A stretch of DNA of 34,530 bases, taken from positions 1-34,530 of the IMG/VR virus record IMGVR_UViG_3300031977_002915; one strand, 5' to 3'. Shown one piece after another: positions 27,900 through 34,530 of this stretch. The notes under the pieces were generated by a model. It worked only from the letters and a program-made list of their open reading frames with translations. It was not told where the DNA came from and made no database searches. The DNA is from a virus. Every line of letters starts with the position of its first letter. Within the stretch, counting starts at the first letter, position 1. Made by a program: the position numbers and the translations under genes.

Positions 27900-28880
27900 A
27901 TGACGCAGAACCTCCCGGCCCCCAAGCCGCAAATCATGGCCGGCGGTCAAGTCGCCGCGCTGATCCCTCAGAGCCTGGACGAGGCCTTCCGGGTCTCGCA
28001 AGCCATCGCCGCCTCCGGCCTGGCGCCGAAGGGGATCGACAAGGCCGAACAGATCATGGTCGCGATCATGGCCGGCGCCGAACTCGGCCTCGCCCCGTTC
28101 CAGAGCCTGCAGTCCTTCGCCGTGGTCAACGGGCGCCCGACCCTATGGGGGGACGGCCTGATCGCCGTGGTCCGCGCCCGCGGCGTCCGCGTCAAGGAAT
28201 GGCTTGAGGGCGAGGGCGACGGCATGGTCGCCAACTGCCTCGCCATCCGGCCCGACACCGGCGAGGAGGTCGAGCGCACGTTCAGCGTCGCCGATGCGAA
28301 GAAGGCGGGCCTCTGGGGCAAGACCGGCCCCTGGCAGCAGTACCCCAAGCGGATGCTCCAGATGCGCGCCCGCGCCCTGGCCCTGCGGGACGGCTGCGCC
28401 GACATGCTCCGCGGCATCCAGGTCCGCGAGGAGGTCGAGGACTATCAGCCGGTCCGCGACGTGACCCCGCGCCCGACCGGCCTCCGCGAACGGCTAGAGG
28501 CTCGCCAGGAAGCCGCGCCCGAGGGCTTCACGGCATCCCAGGCCGAGGATCGTTCCCAGGCCCTGGATGAAGCCCTCGACGGCGATCAGATCCCCGCCCA
28601 CGACGCTGAGACGGGCGAAGTGATCGACGCAGAGGTTGACGACTTCCCGGGCGACCGGCCGGCCGCTCAATCCAGCAGCTTCGACGTCATGTTTTGGGCT
28701 GACAACCTGGAGCGCAACCTTCCCGACTACGGCGGCGTCGATGTCCTTCGCGAGGACTGGAACGCCTTTAAGGCCGAGCTACAGGCGGCAAGCCCCGAGC
28801 GGTTCAAGGCCCTCAACTACAAGGTCGCGGAGCGGGCCAAGGCCATTGCCGAGGCGGCGGCGTCGGAGGCGCAAGCCTGA
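27900..28880 (+). CDS. recT: RecT-family single-strand annealing recombinase
   Basis: This 326-residue protein has a RecT-like core (IMVAIMAGAELGLAPFQSLQ, VVNGRPTLWGDGLIAVVRAR, RTFSVADAKKAGLWGKTGPW, YPKRMLQMRARALALRDGCA) and a variable acidic C-terminal half (about 200-326). It anneals single strands with the upstream RecE-like nuclease for phage recombination. Starts at 27900 (MTQNLPAPK) or 27882 are both possible; neither has a clear ribosome site. Confidence 0.85.
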   Translation: MTQNLPAPKPQIMAGGQVAALIPQSLDEAFRVSQAIAASGLAPKGIDKAEQIMVAIMAGAELGLAPFQSLQSFAVVNGRPTLWGDGLIAVVRARGVRVKEWLEGEGDGMVANCLAIRPDTGEEVERTFSVADAKKAGLWGKTGPWQQYPKRMLQMRARALALRDGCADMLRGIQVREEVEDYQPVRDVTPRPTGLRERLEARQEAAPEGFTASQAEDRSQALDEALDGDQIPAHDAETGEVIDAEVDDFPGDRPAAQSSSFDVMFWADNLERNLPDYGGVDVLREDWNAFKAELQAASPERFKALNYKVAERAKAIAEAAASEAQA

Positions 28881-29206
28881 TGGCCACCTTCACCCCCAAC
28901 GGCCGGGCGCATCAGATCCTGAACCTTCTGACCGCCGGCCCGGTCTCCCGACATGAGGTCATGATGACCATGGCCGGCACGCTCCGCGAGTCCCGCAAGG
29001 TCAGCTACGTCCTCGCCTCGCTCCAGACCGCCGACCTGATCAAGCCGATCCCCCCGATCAAGGGCTACGCCATCACCAAGGAAGGCGAACAGGCCCTGGC
29101 GACCCTGGAGATGGGCCGGCCGGTCTATGCCGTCGACGCCCCGCCATGGTCAGGGCCTGCGGTTCCGAACGTGCGGGTGTTTGTGCGGGAGGCTGGTCAT
29201 GCGTGA
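28880..29206 (+). CDS. Winged-helix-like phage protein
   Basis: This 108-residue protein has the look of a winged helix (AHQILNLLTAGPVSRHEVMM, RKVSYVLASLQTADLIKP, YAITKEGEQAL). It could bind DNA. TGATG overlaps the RecT stop. No specific family is assigned. Confidence 0.65.
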   Translation: MATFTPNGRAHQILNLLTAGPVSRHEVMMTMAGTLRESRKVSYVLASLQTADLIKPIPPIKGYAITKEGEQALATLEMGRPVYAVDAPPWSGPAVPNVRVFVREAGHA

Positions 29207-29813
29207 GCGGCCCATCCTTTTCAGCGCCCCGATGGTCAATGCCATCCTGGCCGGGCGGAAGACGCAGACGCGGCGCGTGGTGAAGGGCGAAAAGCCCGGC
29301 CAGCCGCTGGATTGGCTGAGCGCCGGATTCACGCCGGAGTTCGTCGCCGAGCCCGAAAATGGTCTCTGCCCCTACGGCGTCCCTGGGGACCGGCTCTGGG
29401 TGCGGGAGGCATGCTGGCTTTACGGCCGATGGATCGAGCGCGGCGTGACGACGACCGGCCGCCCCAAGCGCTCGCTCGAGCTAATCGGCCGGCAGGCTAG
29501 GCACGATAACCCCGGCTATCATCACACGGCGCACTATGGCGGCAATGATGGTTGGTCGTGGCGCCCAGGCATCCACATGCCCCGCTGGGCCTCCCGCATC
29601 ACGCTGGAGGTCACCGGCGTGCGGGTGGAGCGGCTGAACGACATCGGCGCCGCCGACGCCCTCGCTGAGGGCATGACCTTCCCGGAAGCGATCGAGTGGG
29701 GCTGCGACCCCAAGGATGCCTTCTTTGGTCTCTGGGAACACATCAACGGCCCCGGCTCCTGGGGCGCCAATCCGTTCGTTTGGGTCGTCGAGTTCAAGCG
29801 GGTGCCGCAATGA
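29199..29813 (+). CDS. Conserved phage protein, ASCH/PUA-like
   Basis: This 204-residue protein opens with the motif RPILFSAPMVNAILAGRKTQ then TRRVVK and contains CPYGVPGDRLWVREACW and WASRITLEVTGVRVERLNDI, a widespread phage protein type thought to have an ASCH/PUA-like nucleic-acid-binding fold. It overlaps the previous gene by 8 bases. The family is recognised; the function is not established. Confidence 0.75.
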   Translation: MRERPILFSAPMVNAILAGRKTQTRRVVKGEKPGQPLDWLSAGFTPEFVAEPENGLCPYGVPGDRLWVREACWLYGRWIERGVTTTGRPKRSLELIGRQARHDNPGYHHTAHYGGNDGWSWRPGIHMPRWASRITLEVTGVRVERLNDIGAADALAEGMTFPEAIEWGCDPKDAFFGLWEHINGPGSWGANPFVWVVEFKRVPQ

Positions 29814-30004
29814 CCACCCACTATGACCGCCGCGGAGGCGAGTTCCAGTTCGAGTGCGACGGCTGCGATACGCCGCCCTTCGACTACTCCAGCGAGGACT
29901 TCAACGAAGCCTGGGGCGCCGCGAAGCGTGAAGGCTGGCGCGCTGAGAAGGTGGGCGACGACTGGCTTCACCTCTGCCCCGATTGCGGGAGGAAGCGCCG
30001 GTGA
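29810..30004 (+). CDS. 64-residue zinc-ribbon protein
   Basis: Two cysteine pairs, ECDGC and LCPDC, bracket a helical segment (EDFNEAWGAAKREGWRAEKV), a typical small phage zinc-ribbon protein. ATGA overlap upstream and GTGA overlap downstream. Confidence 0.65.
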   Translation: MTTHYDRRGGEFQFECDGCDTPPFDYSSEDFNEAWGAAKREGWRAEKVGDDWLHLCPDCGRKRR

Positions 30005-30348
30005 GCGATCCCCACGAATACGACCCCGAGATCGACGAGCGTTGCGACGAAGACGGCGAGTTTGGCTTCACCGAAGAGGACTGCGGGCGCTGGCACAATG
30101 GCCGCTTGGGCGTTCAGTGCCGCCTCGCCGGAACCGAGGACTGCGATTGGGAGTGTCCGATTGGGCTTCCGTCGCGAGGCGGGAAGGCCTCCGCAATGAC
30201 CTGCATCCGCTGCAACGGCGCCCGGACCATCAGCCACCCCAACCCCACCTGGACCCCAGAGACCCCCCGCCAGGCCACAGAGACAACCGGCCCCCATGGT
30301 CGGCCCCTGACGCCTTGCAAGGACTGTGACGGGAGCGGAGAGCGATGA
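30001..30348 (+). CDS. Cys-rich protein with DnaJ-like CxxCxG motifs
   Basis: This is a 115-residue protein. The N-terminal half carries the motif GVQCRLAGTEDCDWEC, shared with the protein at 24531-24725. The C-terminal half has CIRCNG and CKDCDGSG, DnaJ-type zinc-binding repeats. The GTG start overlaps the previous stop (GTGA). It looks like a fusion of a phage-specific Cys motif with a DnaJ-like zinc hairpin. Confidence 0.62.
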   Translation: MSDPHEYDPEIDERCDEDGEFGFTEEDCGRWHNGRLGVQCRLAGTEDCDWECPIGLPSRGGKASAMTCIRCNGARTISHPNPTWTPETPRQATETTGPHGRPLTPCKDCDGSGER

Positions 30349-30731
30349 CTGTCAATCCGCTGATGACCCGCGAGCGCGTGGTGATCCCGCCCCGCAAGCC
30401 GCCAACGAAGGCCGAGAAGATCAAGGCCTGGAACGACGCCAACGGGCTCTGCGAACTCTGCGGCAAGCCGGTCCCGCCAGCTGGCGACGGCGTCGAGTAC
30501 GACCATCGCGAGATGCGCGGGATCACGGGCGACGACAGTGTCGAGAACCTGCGGCCCACGCACACGGCCTGCCATGCCGAGAAGACCGCCAAGCACGACG
30601 CGCCCCGGATGGCCAAGACCAAGCGCCAGGAGAAGCTGACGCAGGCCAAGGACAAGTCGAAGCGCAGTCGCCTGAGCCCGCCCGCTGGCGCCCGCTACGA
30701 CTGGTCGCGAGGCCGATATGTCCGCGACTAG
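30345..30731 (+). CDS. HNH endonuclease
   Basis: This 128-residue protein has an HNH core with a zinc pair: ANGLCELCGKPV, VEYDHREMRGI (Asp-His), ENLRPTHTACHAEKTAKHD (Asn, His, Cys-His). The C-terminal tail is basic. It ends the first part of the rightward operon and is followed at once by a hairpin. It may be a nicking nuclease or a resident homing-type gene. Confidence 0.82.
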   Translation: MTVNPLMTRERVVIPPRKPPTKAEKIKAWNDANGLCELCGKPVPPAGDGVEYDHREMRGITGDDSVENLRPTHTACHAEKTAKHDAPRMAKTKRQEKLTQAKDKSKRSRLSPPAGARYDWSRGRYVRD

Positions 30732-30732
30732 C

Positions 30733-30749
30733 CCCCTGCAATCCAGGGG
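30733..30749. terminator. Hairpin between convergent genes
   Basis: CCCCTG-caatc-CAGGGG, followed by CTT, sits between the HNH stop and the stop of the leftward RHH-like gene at 30780. It probably works for both directions. Confidence 0.5.
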
Positions 30750-30779
30750 CTTCCCGAGAAAGGAACGGGTGTGATGGGG

Positions 30780-30938
30780 CTACTTGGCCCGCTGCCGGCG
30801 CCTGATCTCGCGTTCGATGGCTTCCCGGATGAAGGCGCGAACGTCCTCCTCCGCGCCCCTTACGGCGTCGATGCGGGCCTTGGTTCCTTCCGCGAAGCTG
30901 ATCAGCAACTTCTCAGGAAACAACATCTTTCGGCCCAT
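30780..30938 (-). CDS. Small RHH-like repressor candidate
   Basis: This 52-residue protein (MGRKMLFPEKLLISFAEGTK, then VRAFIREAIEREIRRRQRAK) has the strand-helix-helix look of a ribbon-helix-helix protein. It is read leftward against the operon. Two 14-bp repeats immediately upstream overlap the opposite promoter, so it probably controls that promoter and its own. Confidence 0.62.
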   Translation of the reverse strand: MGRKMLFPEKLLISFAEGTKARIDAVRGAEEDVRAFIREAIEREIRRRQRAK

Positions 30939-30940
30939 AT

Positions 30941-30989
30941 CGGATATCCGTTTGTTGACTGTGAGCGTAAGATAGCGGATATTCGTTTG
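30941..30989. promoter_or_regulatory. Rightward promoter with two direct-repeat operators
   Basis: CGGATATCCGTTTG (30941-30954) and CGGATATTCGTTTG (30976-30989) match in 13 of 14 positions, 35 bp apart; the first contains the palindrome CGGATATCCG. Between and into them lies TTGACT (30955-30960), 17 bp, GATATT (30978-30983), reading toward the gene at 31012. One operator abuts the -35 and the other covers the -10. Confidence 0.62.
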
Positions 30990-31011
30990 CAGCGCAATTC
31001 GGAGAAATGAG

Positions 31012-31200
31012 ATGAGCGAAGCAGCTGAGAAGAACGGCCAGCCCTGCGCGCGCTGCGGCATGAAGTCCGGCGCCCACTACTGGCCGACCCTGCATCCGAA
31101 GGCGTGCCGCGAGTGGATGACCCAGTACGCCCTTGAGCGCGAGCTTGAGGAGGACATGGGCGGCTGGATGTTCGATCCCGACATGGGCGCGCAGGGATGA
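31012..31200 (+). CDS. Small Cys-containing hypothetical protein
   Basis: This 62-residue protein has CARCG (12-16), nearby histidines and Cys32, a possible zinc site, then an acidic helical tail (QYALERELEEDMGGWMFDPD). GGAGA precedes the ATG. It is the first gene behind the RHH-controlled promoter. A short CCCGG-cctct-CCGGG hairpin lies downstream at 31214-31228. Confidence 0.62.
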   Translation: MSEAAEKNGQPCARCGMKSGAHYWPTLHPKACREWMTQYALERELEEDMGGWMFDPDMGAQG

Positions 31201-31254
31201 CCCATCCAGCTAGCCCGGCCTCTCCGGGACGAACCCCCTTCCAAGGACAACCAT

Positions 31255-31563
31255 ATGACTAAGACAGACAAGACAGTAGAGGCGGTGGAGCGGTTGAAGG
31301 AGCGGATCGACTACGCTCGGATGCTGCACCGCGAACACGACCTGTTCTCCATCGCCGACCTTGAAACCCTCCTCTCCGAACTCACCCGCCTACAGGAAGA
31401 GGTGAAGGGGCACAGGAGCGTCACGCGCGAGTTGCGGACCCGGCTACTGGGCTTTGTGGGCGCGATGGCGGAGTACACCGACTGCGGCCCCGACGTGGAG
31501 GTGATCAAGCGCGCTGACGCTTTGCTGGACCAAGCCGCCACTCTCCAAGGCCAGCAGTCATGA
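31255..31563 (+). CDS. Coiled-coil hypothetical protein
   Basis: This 102-residue protein is helical and charged (VEAVERLKERIDYARMLHRE, LETLLSELTRLQEEVKGHRS). AAGGAC precedes the ATG. Its stop overlaps the next ATG as ATGA. No family is recognised. Confidence 0.62.
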   Translation: MTKTDKTVEAVERLKERIDYARMLHREHDLFSIADLETLLSELTRLQEEVKGHRSVTRELRTRLLGFVGAMAEYTDCGPDVEVIKRADALLDQAATLQGQQS

Positions 31564-31955
31564 GCCTGTCAGAGAAGGACCGGGCCCTGGTCGAGGCTCT
31601 GTCGCGCGACCTCCAAGCCTATGCCGACGGCTGCGTTGAGGCGCGCTATTGGGGTGGCCCGACGATGTACCCGGCGCATCCCATCAACGAGGACCGCGCG
31701 CGGCATGACGCCAAGGCCTTGACCGCCCTCCTCGCCGCCGCCCGCGAAGAACCCCGCCCCCCACAGGAAGGGGCGGAGCCGGTGGCGCTTGAGGCGCTGC
31801 TGAAAGACCCCAACGCCGTTCACCTCAACATGCTGCGCGGCGGCATCGCAAAGCTGACGCCTGCCCAGATCGGGCACCTGTACCGGGGCGACGAGGCCGA
31901 GGAGGTCATCCGCGAGGTCCGGCGACAAAACCCTCCATCCCAAGGAAGGGTCTGA
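31560..31955 (+). CDS. Hypothetical protein
   Basis: This 131-residue protein has a helical N-terminus (KDRALVEALSRDLQAYADGC), an aromatic patch (EARYWGGPTMYPAHPINEDR), a proline-rich linker, and a C-terminal segment LKDPNAVHLNMLRGGIAKLT resembling short phage segments of unknown role. ATGA overlap upstream. Confidence 0.6.
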   Translation: MSLSEKDRALVEALSRDLQAYADGCVEARYWGGPTMYPAHPINEDRARHDAKALTALLAAAREEPRPPQEGAEPVALEALLKDPNAVHLNMLRGGIAKLTPAQIGHLYRGDEAEEVIREVRRQNPPSQGRV

Positions 31956-31957
31956 GC

Positions 31958-32125
31958 ATGGCGGGTGAGAAGCTGACAGAGGCGGAAGACGAGTGGGGCG
32001 ACTGCGATGCGTGCGGCGCTGATCACCCGGTGGGCGTGCTGGAGGGCGGACTTTGCCCTGAATGCTGCGACACCGTGATGGATTTTGCTCGACGCCAAGC
32101 CCTCAAGGACACGCCCCATGACTGA
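31958..32125 (+). CDS. 55-residue zinc-ribbon protein
   Basis: The pairs CDAC (16-19) and CPECC (33-37) form a plausible zinc ribbon. The rest is acidic, then helical. It starts 2 bases after the previous stop and overlaps the next gene by 8 bases. Confidence 0.58.
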   Translation: MAGEKLTEAEDEWGDCDACGADHPVGVLEGGLCPECCDTVMDFARRQALKDTPHD

Positions 32126-32345
32126 CATAGCAGGACTGATTGAACGGCTACCGGACGGGATGACTCAGCACGAGTACGAGGTGCTTCGGATCCTGAACGG
32201 CGAGGACGTGCCGGGATGGGTTGCAGGCGCAGGGATGTGGGCATGCTGCTCGTGGCTGAAAGGTCGGGGCTACGCGCAAGGCCACTACGAGATCAGCGAC
32301 AAGGGTCGCGCCCTCCTCCGCACCCTGGAGACCACAAATGGATGA
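32118..32345 (+). CDS. Small winged-helix-like protein
   Basis: This 75-residue protein (DIAGLIERLPDGMTQHEYEV, ending HYEISDKGRALLRTLETTNG) resembles compact winged-helix proteins common in phage early operons. Function unknown. It overlaps both neighbours by 8 bases. Confidence 0.6.
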   Translation: MTDIAGLIERLPDGMTQHEYEVLRILNGEDVPGWVAGAGMWACCSWLKGRGYAQGHYEISDKGRALLRTLETTNG

Positions 32346-32802
32346 CCTGAGAGAGAAGGTGGCGCGAGTCGTCACCAAAGCGGTGTCGGCCGTTTTGGCC
32401 GGCGAGTATGCGCCAGCATTTGCGGGGTCGGTTGGCGGCCTTGAAGCCCGTCGCGCCAACAAGGCCGCCGCCATTGAGCAAGCCACAACCGATCTCCTCG
32501 ACCTCTTCGGCAGCCCTATCGAAGACGACGGGGCCTTGACCTGGGAAACCGCGCCGGCTGGCGTGGATCTCTGGGGCGTATATGGCCCAGACTGCTTTCC
32601 GACCGTGTTCGCCTGCCAGATGCACAACTATGAGGCCGGTCGCCGCGCTGTCTGGGGCTATAGCGTTTACAAAGGCGAGCCAGGTTTTCGCACCCTTGGC
32701 GTCGGTGCGTCCTGGGCGACCCAACATGACTTGCGCCTGTTCAGGACGCGGGATGAGGCGTTCGACTATATCGCTGCTCTGTTCCCCCCGGCTTCATCAT
32801 GA
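32338..32802 (+). CDS. Hypothetical protein
   Basis: This 154-residue protein has a helical N-terminus (REKVARVVTKAVSAVLAGEY) and a mixed C-terminal part (WGYSVYKGEPGFRTLGVGAS, LRLFRTRDEAFDYIAALFPP). No named family is recognised. Its stop overlaps the next ATG as ATGA. Confidence 0.6.
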   Translation: MDDLREKVARVVTKAVSAVLAGEYAPAFAGSVGGLEARRANKAAAIEQATTDLLDLFGSPIEDDGALTWETAPAGVDLWGVYGPDCFPTVFACQMHNYEAGRRAVWGYSVYKGEPGFRTLGVGASWATQHDLRLFRTRDEAFDYIAALFPPASS

Positions 32803-32939
32803 CAAGGGCTGAATACCGACACCGCCGCGCGATCTGGTCCGCGGCCAATGATGATCGGGCCGGGGACGAGGTGCGGCCGCCTGGCCCGTTCCGCCTCTGG
32901 CTTGCCGGGTGGAGCGCATACCTGGGGAGGCGCCTGTGA
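32799..32939 (+). CDS. 46-residue basic peptide
   Basis: This small Arg/Trp-rich protein (MTRAEYRHRRAIWSAANDDR, then FRLWLAGWSAYLGRRL) fits exactly between its neighbours, with ATGA and GTGA overlaps, which supports translation. Function unknown. Confidence 0.52.
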   Translation: MTRAEYRHRRAIWSAANDDRAGDEVRPPGPFRLWLAGWSAYLGRRL

Positions 32940-33163
32940 CCAGGGCGGCTTTGATGGGGCAGGCGGACGAACTGCCAACGGTCGCGGGCAAGCTGGCCTA
33001 TACAGTGGCCGAGACCTGCCGGATCATGAGCATCGGGCGGACGCACCTTTACGACCTGATCAGAAGCGGGGACTTGCCCGTCGTGAAGTTGGGCGGCCGA
33101 ACCCTAATCGCTCGCGACGACCTGGAGGCCCTGATCAGCCGCCGCCGGCAGCGGGCGGCTTAG
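32936..33163 (+). CDS. xis: Excisionase-like MerR/HTH protein
   Basis: This 75-residue protein is a helix-turn-helix of the excisionase/MerR-like 'helix_turn_helix_17' type: YTVAETCRIMSIGRTHLYDL, IRSGDLPVVKLGGRTLIARD, DLEALISRRR. It should bend DNA at the attachment site and steer the integrase to excision. The GTG at 32936 overlaps the previous stop; an ATG at 32954 is also possible. Its 3' end overlaps the integrase 3' end by 29 bases on the opposite strand. Confidence 0.8.
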   Translation: MTRAALMGQADELPTVAGKLAYTVAETCRIMSIGRTHLYDLIRSGDLPVVKLGGRTLIARDDLEALISRRRQRAA

Positions 33164-34364
33164 CCAGATACTTCGCCCAGGCATCCATGAGCTTGCGGCG
33201 CTTGGCGAGCGCGTCACCCCGCCGATAGGCGCGCTCTGTGTCGTCTCCGACCACGTGAGCAAGCGCGGCCTCGATCACCTCACGCTGGAAGTTTGTCGTC
33301 TCGCCGGCCCAATCGCGGAAGGTCGATCGGAAGCCGTGAACCGTGGCCACCCCCTGCAGCCCCATATCGTTGAGGACGCCCTGTAGAGCGTTCTCCGACA
33401 TCATCCCGGTCTTGCTGACGCTATGGCTCGGGAACAGCAGCGCGTCGGCCTTCGGAAGGCCAGACGGGTAGATCCGACGAAGGACGCCCAAGGCCTCAGC
33501 CGATAGCGGCACACGATGCTCCCGGCGCTTGCCGCCCTCCCCCTTCATCCGCTCCGCCGGAATCGTCCAGACGGCCTTGGCCTCATCGATCTCGCCGGCC
33601 CTTGCCCCGCGCGCCTCGCCATTGCGGACCGCGGTCAGGATTGTGAACTCAAGCGCCGGGGCGGCTGGTCGGTTCTGGGCCCGCAGCCTCGCCATGAAGG
33701 CCGGCGCCTGGTCGAACGGCAGGGCGGCGAAGTGCTTGACCTGGCGAGCGGGCTTGGTGAGCAGGTTCTCGAGATGGCCGCGCCACCTCGCCGGGTTCTG
33801 CCACGGGTCCGCGATCAGCCCCTTGGCCTTGGCCGCATCCAGCACCCGCTCGATCCGCTGGCGCATCCGGTTTCCCGACTCCGGCCGGCTGACCCAATAG
33901 GGCTTGAGCGCGTCCAGCACATCGTCCGTCGCGATATCGGCCGGCGCCAGGGTCGCGAGGGGCCCGACCTTGTCCGTCATCATGGCGACCCATGCCTTTT
34001 GGGCCTTCGCGGCGCGGGGGCCAATGGAGGGGCCAATCTCCGCGGCCCACTCGCCAAACGTCTGAGGTCTCGACGCAGCCATCGCGGCCTCGCGCTGGCG
34101 TCTCCGCTCCTCGCCTGGGTGGACGCCAGCCGCAACCTGCTTCCGGGCCGCAGCGCGCTTTTCTCGCGCCTCAGCCAGGGTCACGTCAGCCAAGGCGCCC
34201 AGGCCCATCTCCGCGCGCTTCTGTCGCCACTGGAAAACGAAAACCCATCGCCTTGACCCCGCTGCGTCAACTCGGAGATAAAGGCCGCCGCCGTCGCCAT
34301 ACCAGCCGGGGTCTTTGGCGGTCCGCACGGCTCGGTCTGTGAGCTTGTTGATCCCCCTGGCCAC
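33135..34364 (-). CDS. int: Tyrosine integrase, P4/DUF4102 type
   Basis: This 409-residue site-specific recombinase catalyses integration and excision. The N-terminal DUF4102 arm-binding domain is KLTDRAVRTAKDPGWYGDGG with LYLRV. The core-binding domain spans about 100-200. The catalytic set is Arg247 (TAVRNGEARG), Lys about 274-280, His343 and Arg346 (VHGFRSTFRDWA), His370 (EAALAH) and the nucleophile Tyr380 (ERAYRRGD). All expected residues are present. The start is a GTG at 34364. It faces the right-hand attachment site. Confidence 0.93.
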   Translation of the reverse strand: MARGINKLTDRAVRTAKDPGWYGDGGGLYLRVDAAGSRRWVFVFQWRQKRAEMGLGALADVTLAEAREKRAAARKQVAAGVHPGEERRRQREAAMAASRPQTFGEWAAEIGPSIGPRAAKAQKAWVAMMTDKVGPLATLAPADIATDDVLDALKPYWVSRPESGNRMRQRIERVLDAAKAKGLIADPWQNPARWRGHLENLLTKPARQVKHFAALPFDQAPAFMARLRAQNRPAAPALEFTILTAVRNGEARGARAGEIDEAKAVWTIPAERMKGEGGKRREHRVPLSAEALGVLRRIYPSGLPKADALLFPSHSVSKTGMMSENALQGVLNDMGLQGVATVHGFRSTFRDWAGETTNFQREVIEAALAHVVGDDTERAYRRGDALAKRRKLMDAWAKYLAKPPAAGGG

Positions 34365-34374
34365 CTGCGCCCCA

Positions 34375-34394
34375 TCCTAAAGCCCGTCCTAAAA
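34375..34394. repeat. Tandem TTTAGGA motif upstream of the integrase
   Basis: On the minus strand TTTAGGA occurs twice, 12 bp apart (plus-strand TCCTAAA at 34375-34381 and 34387-34393), 10-30 bases before the integrase GTG. It may be an arm-type binding site or autoregulatory site. A direct repeat GCGGACAA also occurs twice around 34421-34438. Confidence 0.45.
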
Positions 34395-34510
34395 GCGGCC
34401 CCGGCTTCGGGCGAACTGTCGCGGACAACGGCGGACAATGAGGCGGCAGAATGGCCCGAGGTCAAGGGCTTGCCGAACATCAGCGACCACAGGCGACCGG
34501 ATAGGCGGAC

Positions 34511-34526
34511 CCTGCTCGGGGAGCCA
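34511..34526 (+). other. Putative attachment core: tRNA-Asn-like 3' end
   Basis: CCTGCTCGGGGAGCCA equals the 3' half of a T-arm stem, a 7-base acceptor strand (TCGGGGA), then GCCA, as in alphaproteobacterial tRNA-Asn. The 5' remainder of a tRNA is absent (no TTCGA loop just before), as expected for the phage-borne core left at one end after integration into a tRNA 3' end. It is near the integrase start and at the window edge. Identity of the tRNA is inference. Confidence 0.5.
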
Positions 34527-34530
34527 CCGT

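Noticed and set aside
1-34530. CRISPR array, complete tRNA or rRNA genes, insertion sequences
   Set aside because: No regularly spaced identical repeats with unique spacers, no full tRNA fold, and no transposase-like protein were seen; only a tRNA-like 3' fragment occurs at the right edge.
1-34530. Tail, baseplate and lysis genes
   Set aside because: No tape measure, major tail, holin or endolysin was recognised; the transglutaminase-like protein does not resemble a phage endolysin. These genes are presumed to lie left of the window.

Overview
This is part of a temperate tailed-phage genome, most likely a prophage, from a high-GC alphaproteobacterium. The host is probably in the Caulobacterales (Caulobacter, Phenylobacterium or Brevundimonas type). 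The support is a phage copy of GcrA, a cell-cycle regulator confined to Alphaproteobacteria, the strongly GC-biased codons, and a tRNA-Asn-like 3' end at the right edge. The genus is inference. Tail and lysis genes are absent and must lie beyond the left edge.

Layout. (1) About 60-10944, minus strand: the head module, transcribed leftward. It runs small terminase, large terminase, portal (with a C-terminal 2H-phosphoesterase domain of anti-CBASS Acb1 type), SPP1-gp7-type minor head protein, a small zinc-ribbon protein, three structural-type proteins, a DUF2213 protease/scaffold, a cement protein and the DUF2184 major capsid protein. It is interrupted at 3061-4326 by a divergent accessory cassette with its own promoter: an exported transglutaminase-like protein, a ribbon-helix-helix (RHH) protein and a GIY-YIG/RHH fusion. 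(2) 11672-21495, minus strand: a tightly overlapping early operon for DNA replication and modification. It encodes two helix-turn-helix/zinc proteins, a GapR/Rmf-like protein, a TetR-type HTH-only protein, a VRR-NUC nuclease, GcrA, an unknown protein, a C5-cytosine methyltransferase with a large repeat insert, an MT-A70 adenine methyltransferase, DnaB helicase, a DUF1376 initiator-like protein containing a lambda-like iteron cluster, and finally a NusG paralogue placed where lambda has Q. (3) 21851-24103: the immunity region. A Cro-like gene (-) and an S24/CI repressor (+) diverge from an operator cluster, and related operators recur at 24025-24063. (4) 24103-33163, plus strand: a long rightward early operon of small proteins, many with zinc-ribbon cysteines, around a RecE-like/RecT pair. 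A small repressor module sits at 30780-30989. It ends in an excisionase-like protein that converges on the tyrosine integrase (33135-34364, -). (5) 34365-34530: repeats ahead of the integrase and a probable attachment core.

How it fits together. CI-type control at two operator sets probably governs leftward (replication/modification) and rightward (recombination/accessory) transcription. The NusG paralogue is the natural candidate for letting RNA polymerase pass the hairpins at 11541-11634 into the head operon. GcrA together with two methyltransferases suggests that the phage touches the host's methylation-linked cell-cycle transcription. The best candidates for new biology are the iteron cluster inside the initiator gene, the nested scaffold start inside the DUF2213 gene, the portal-phosphoesterase fusion, and the GcrA/methyltransferase set.
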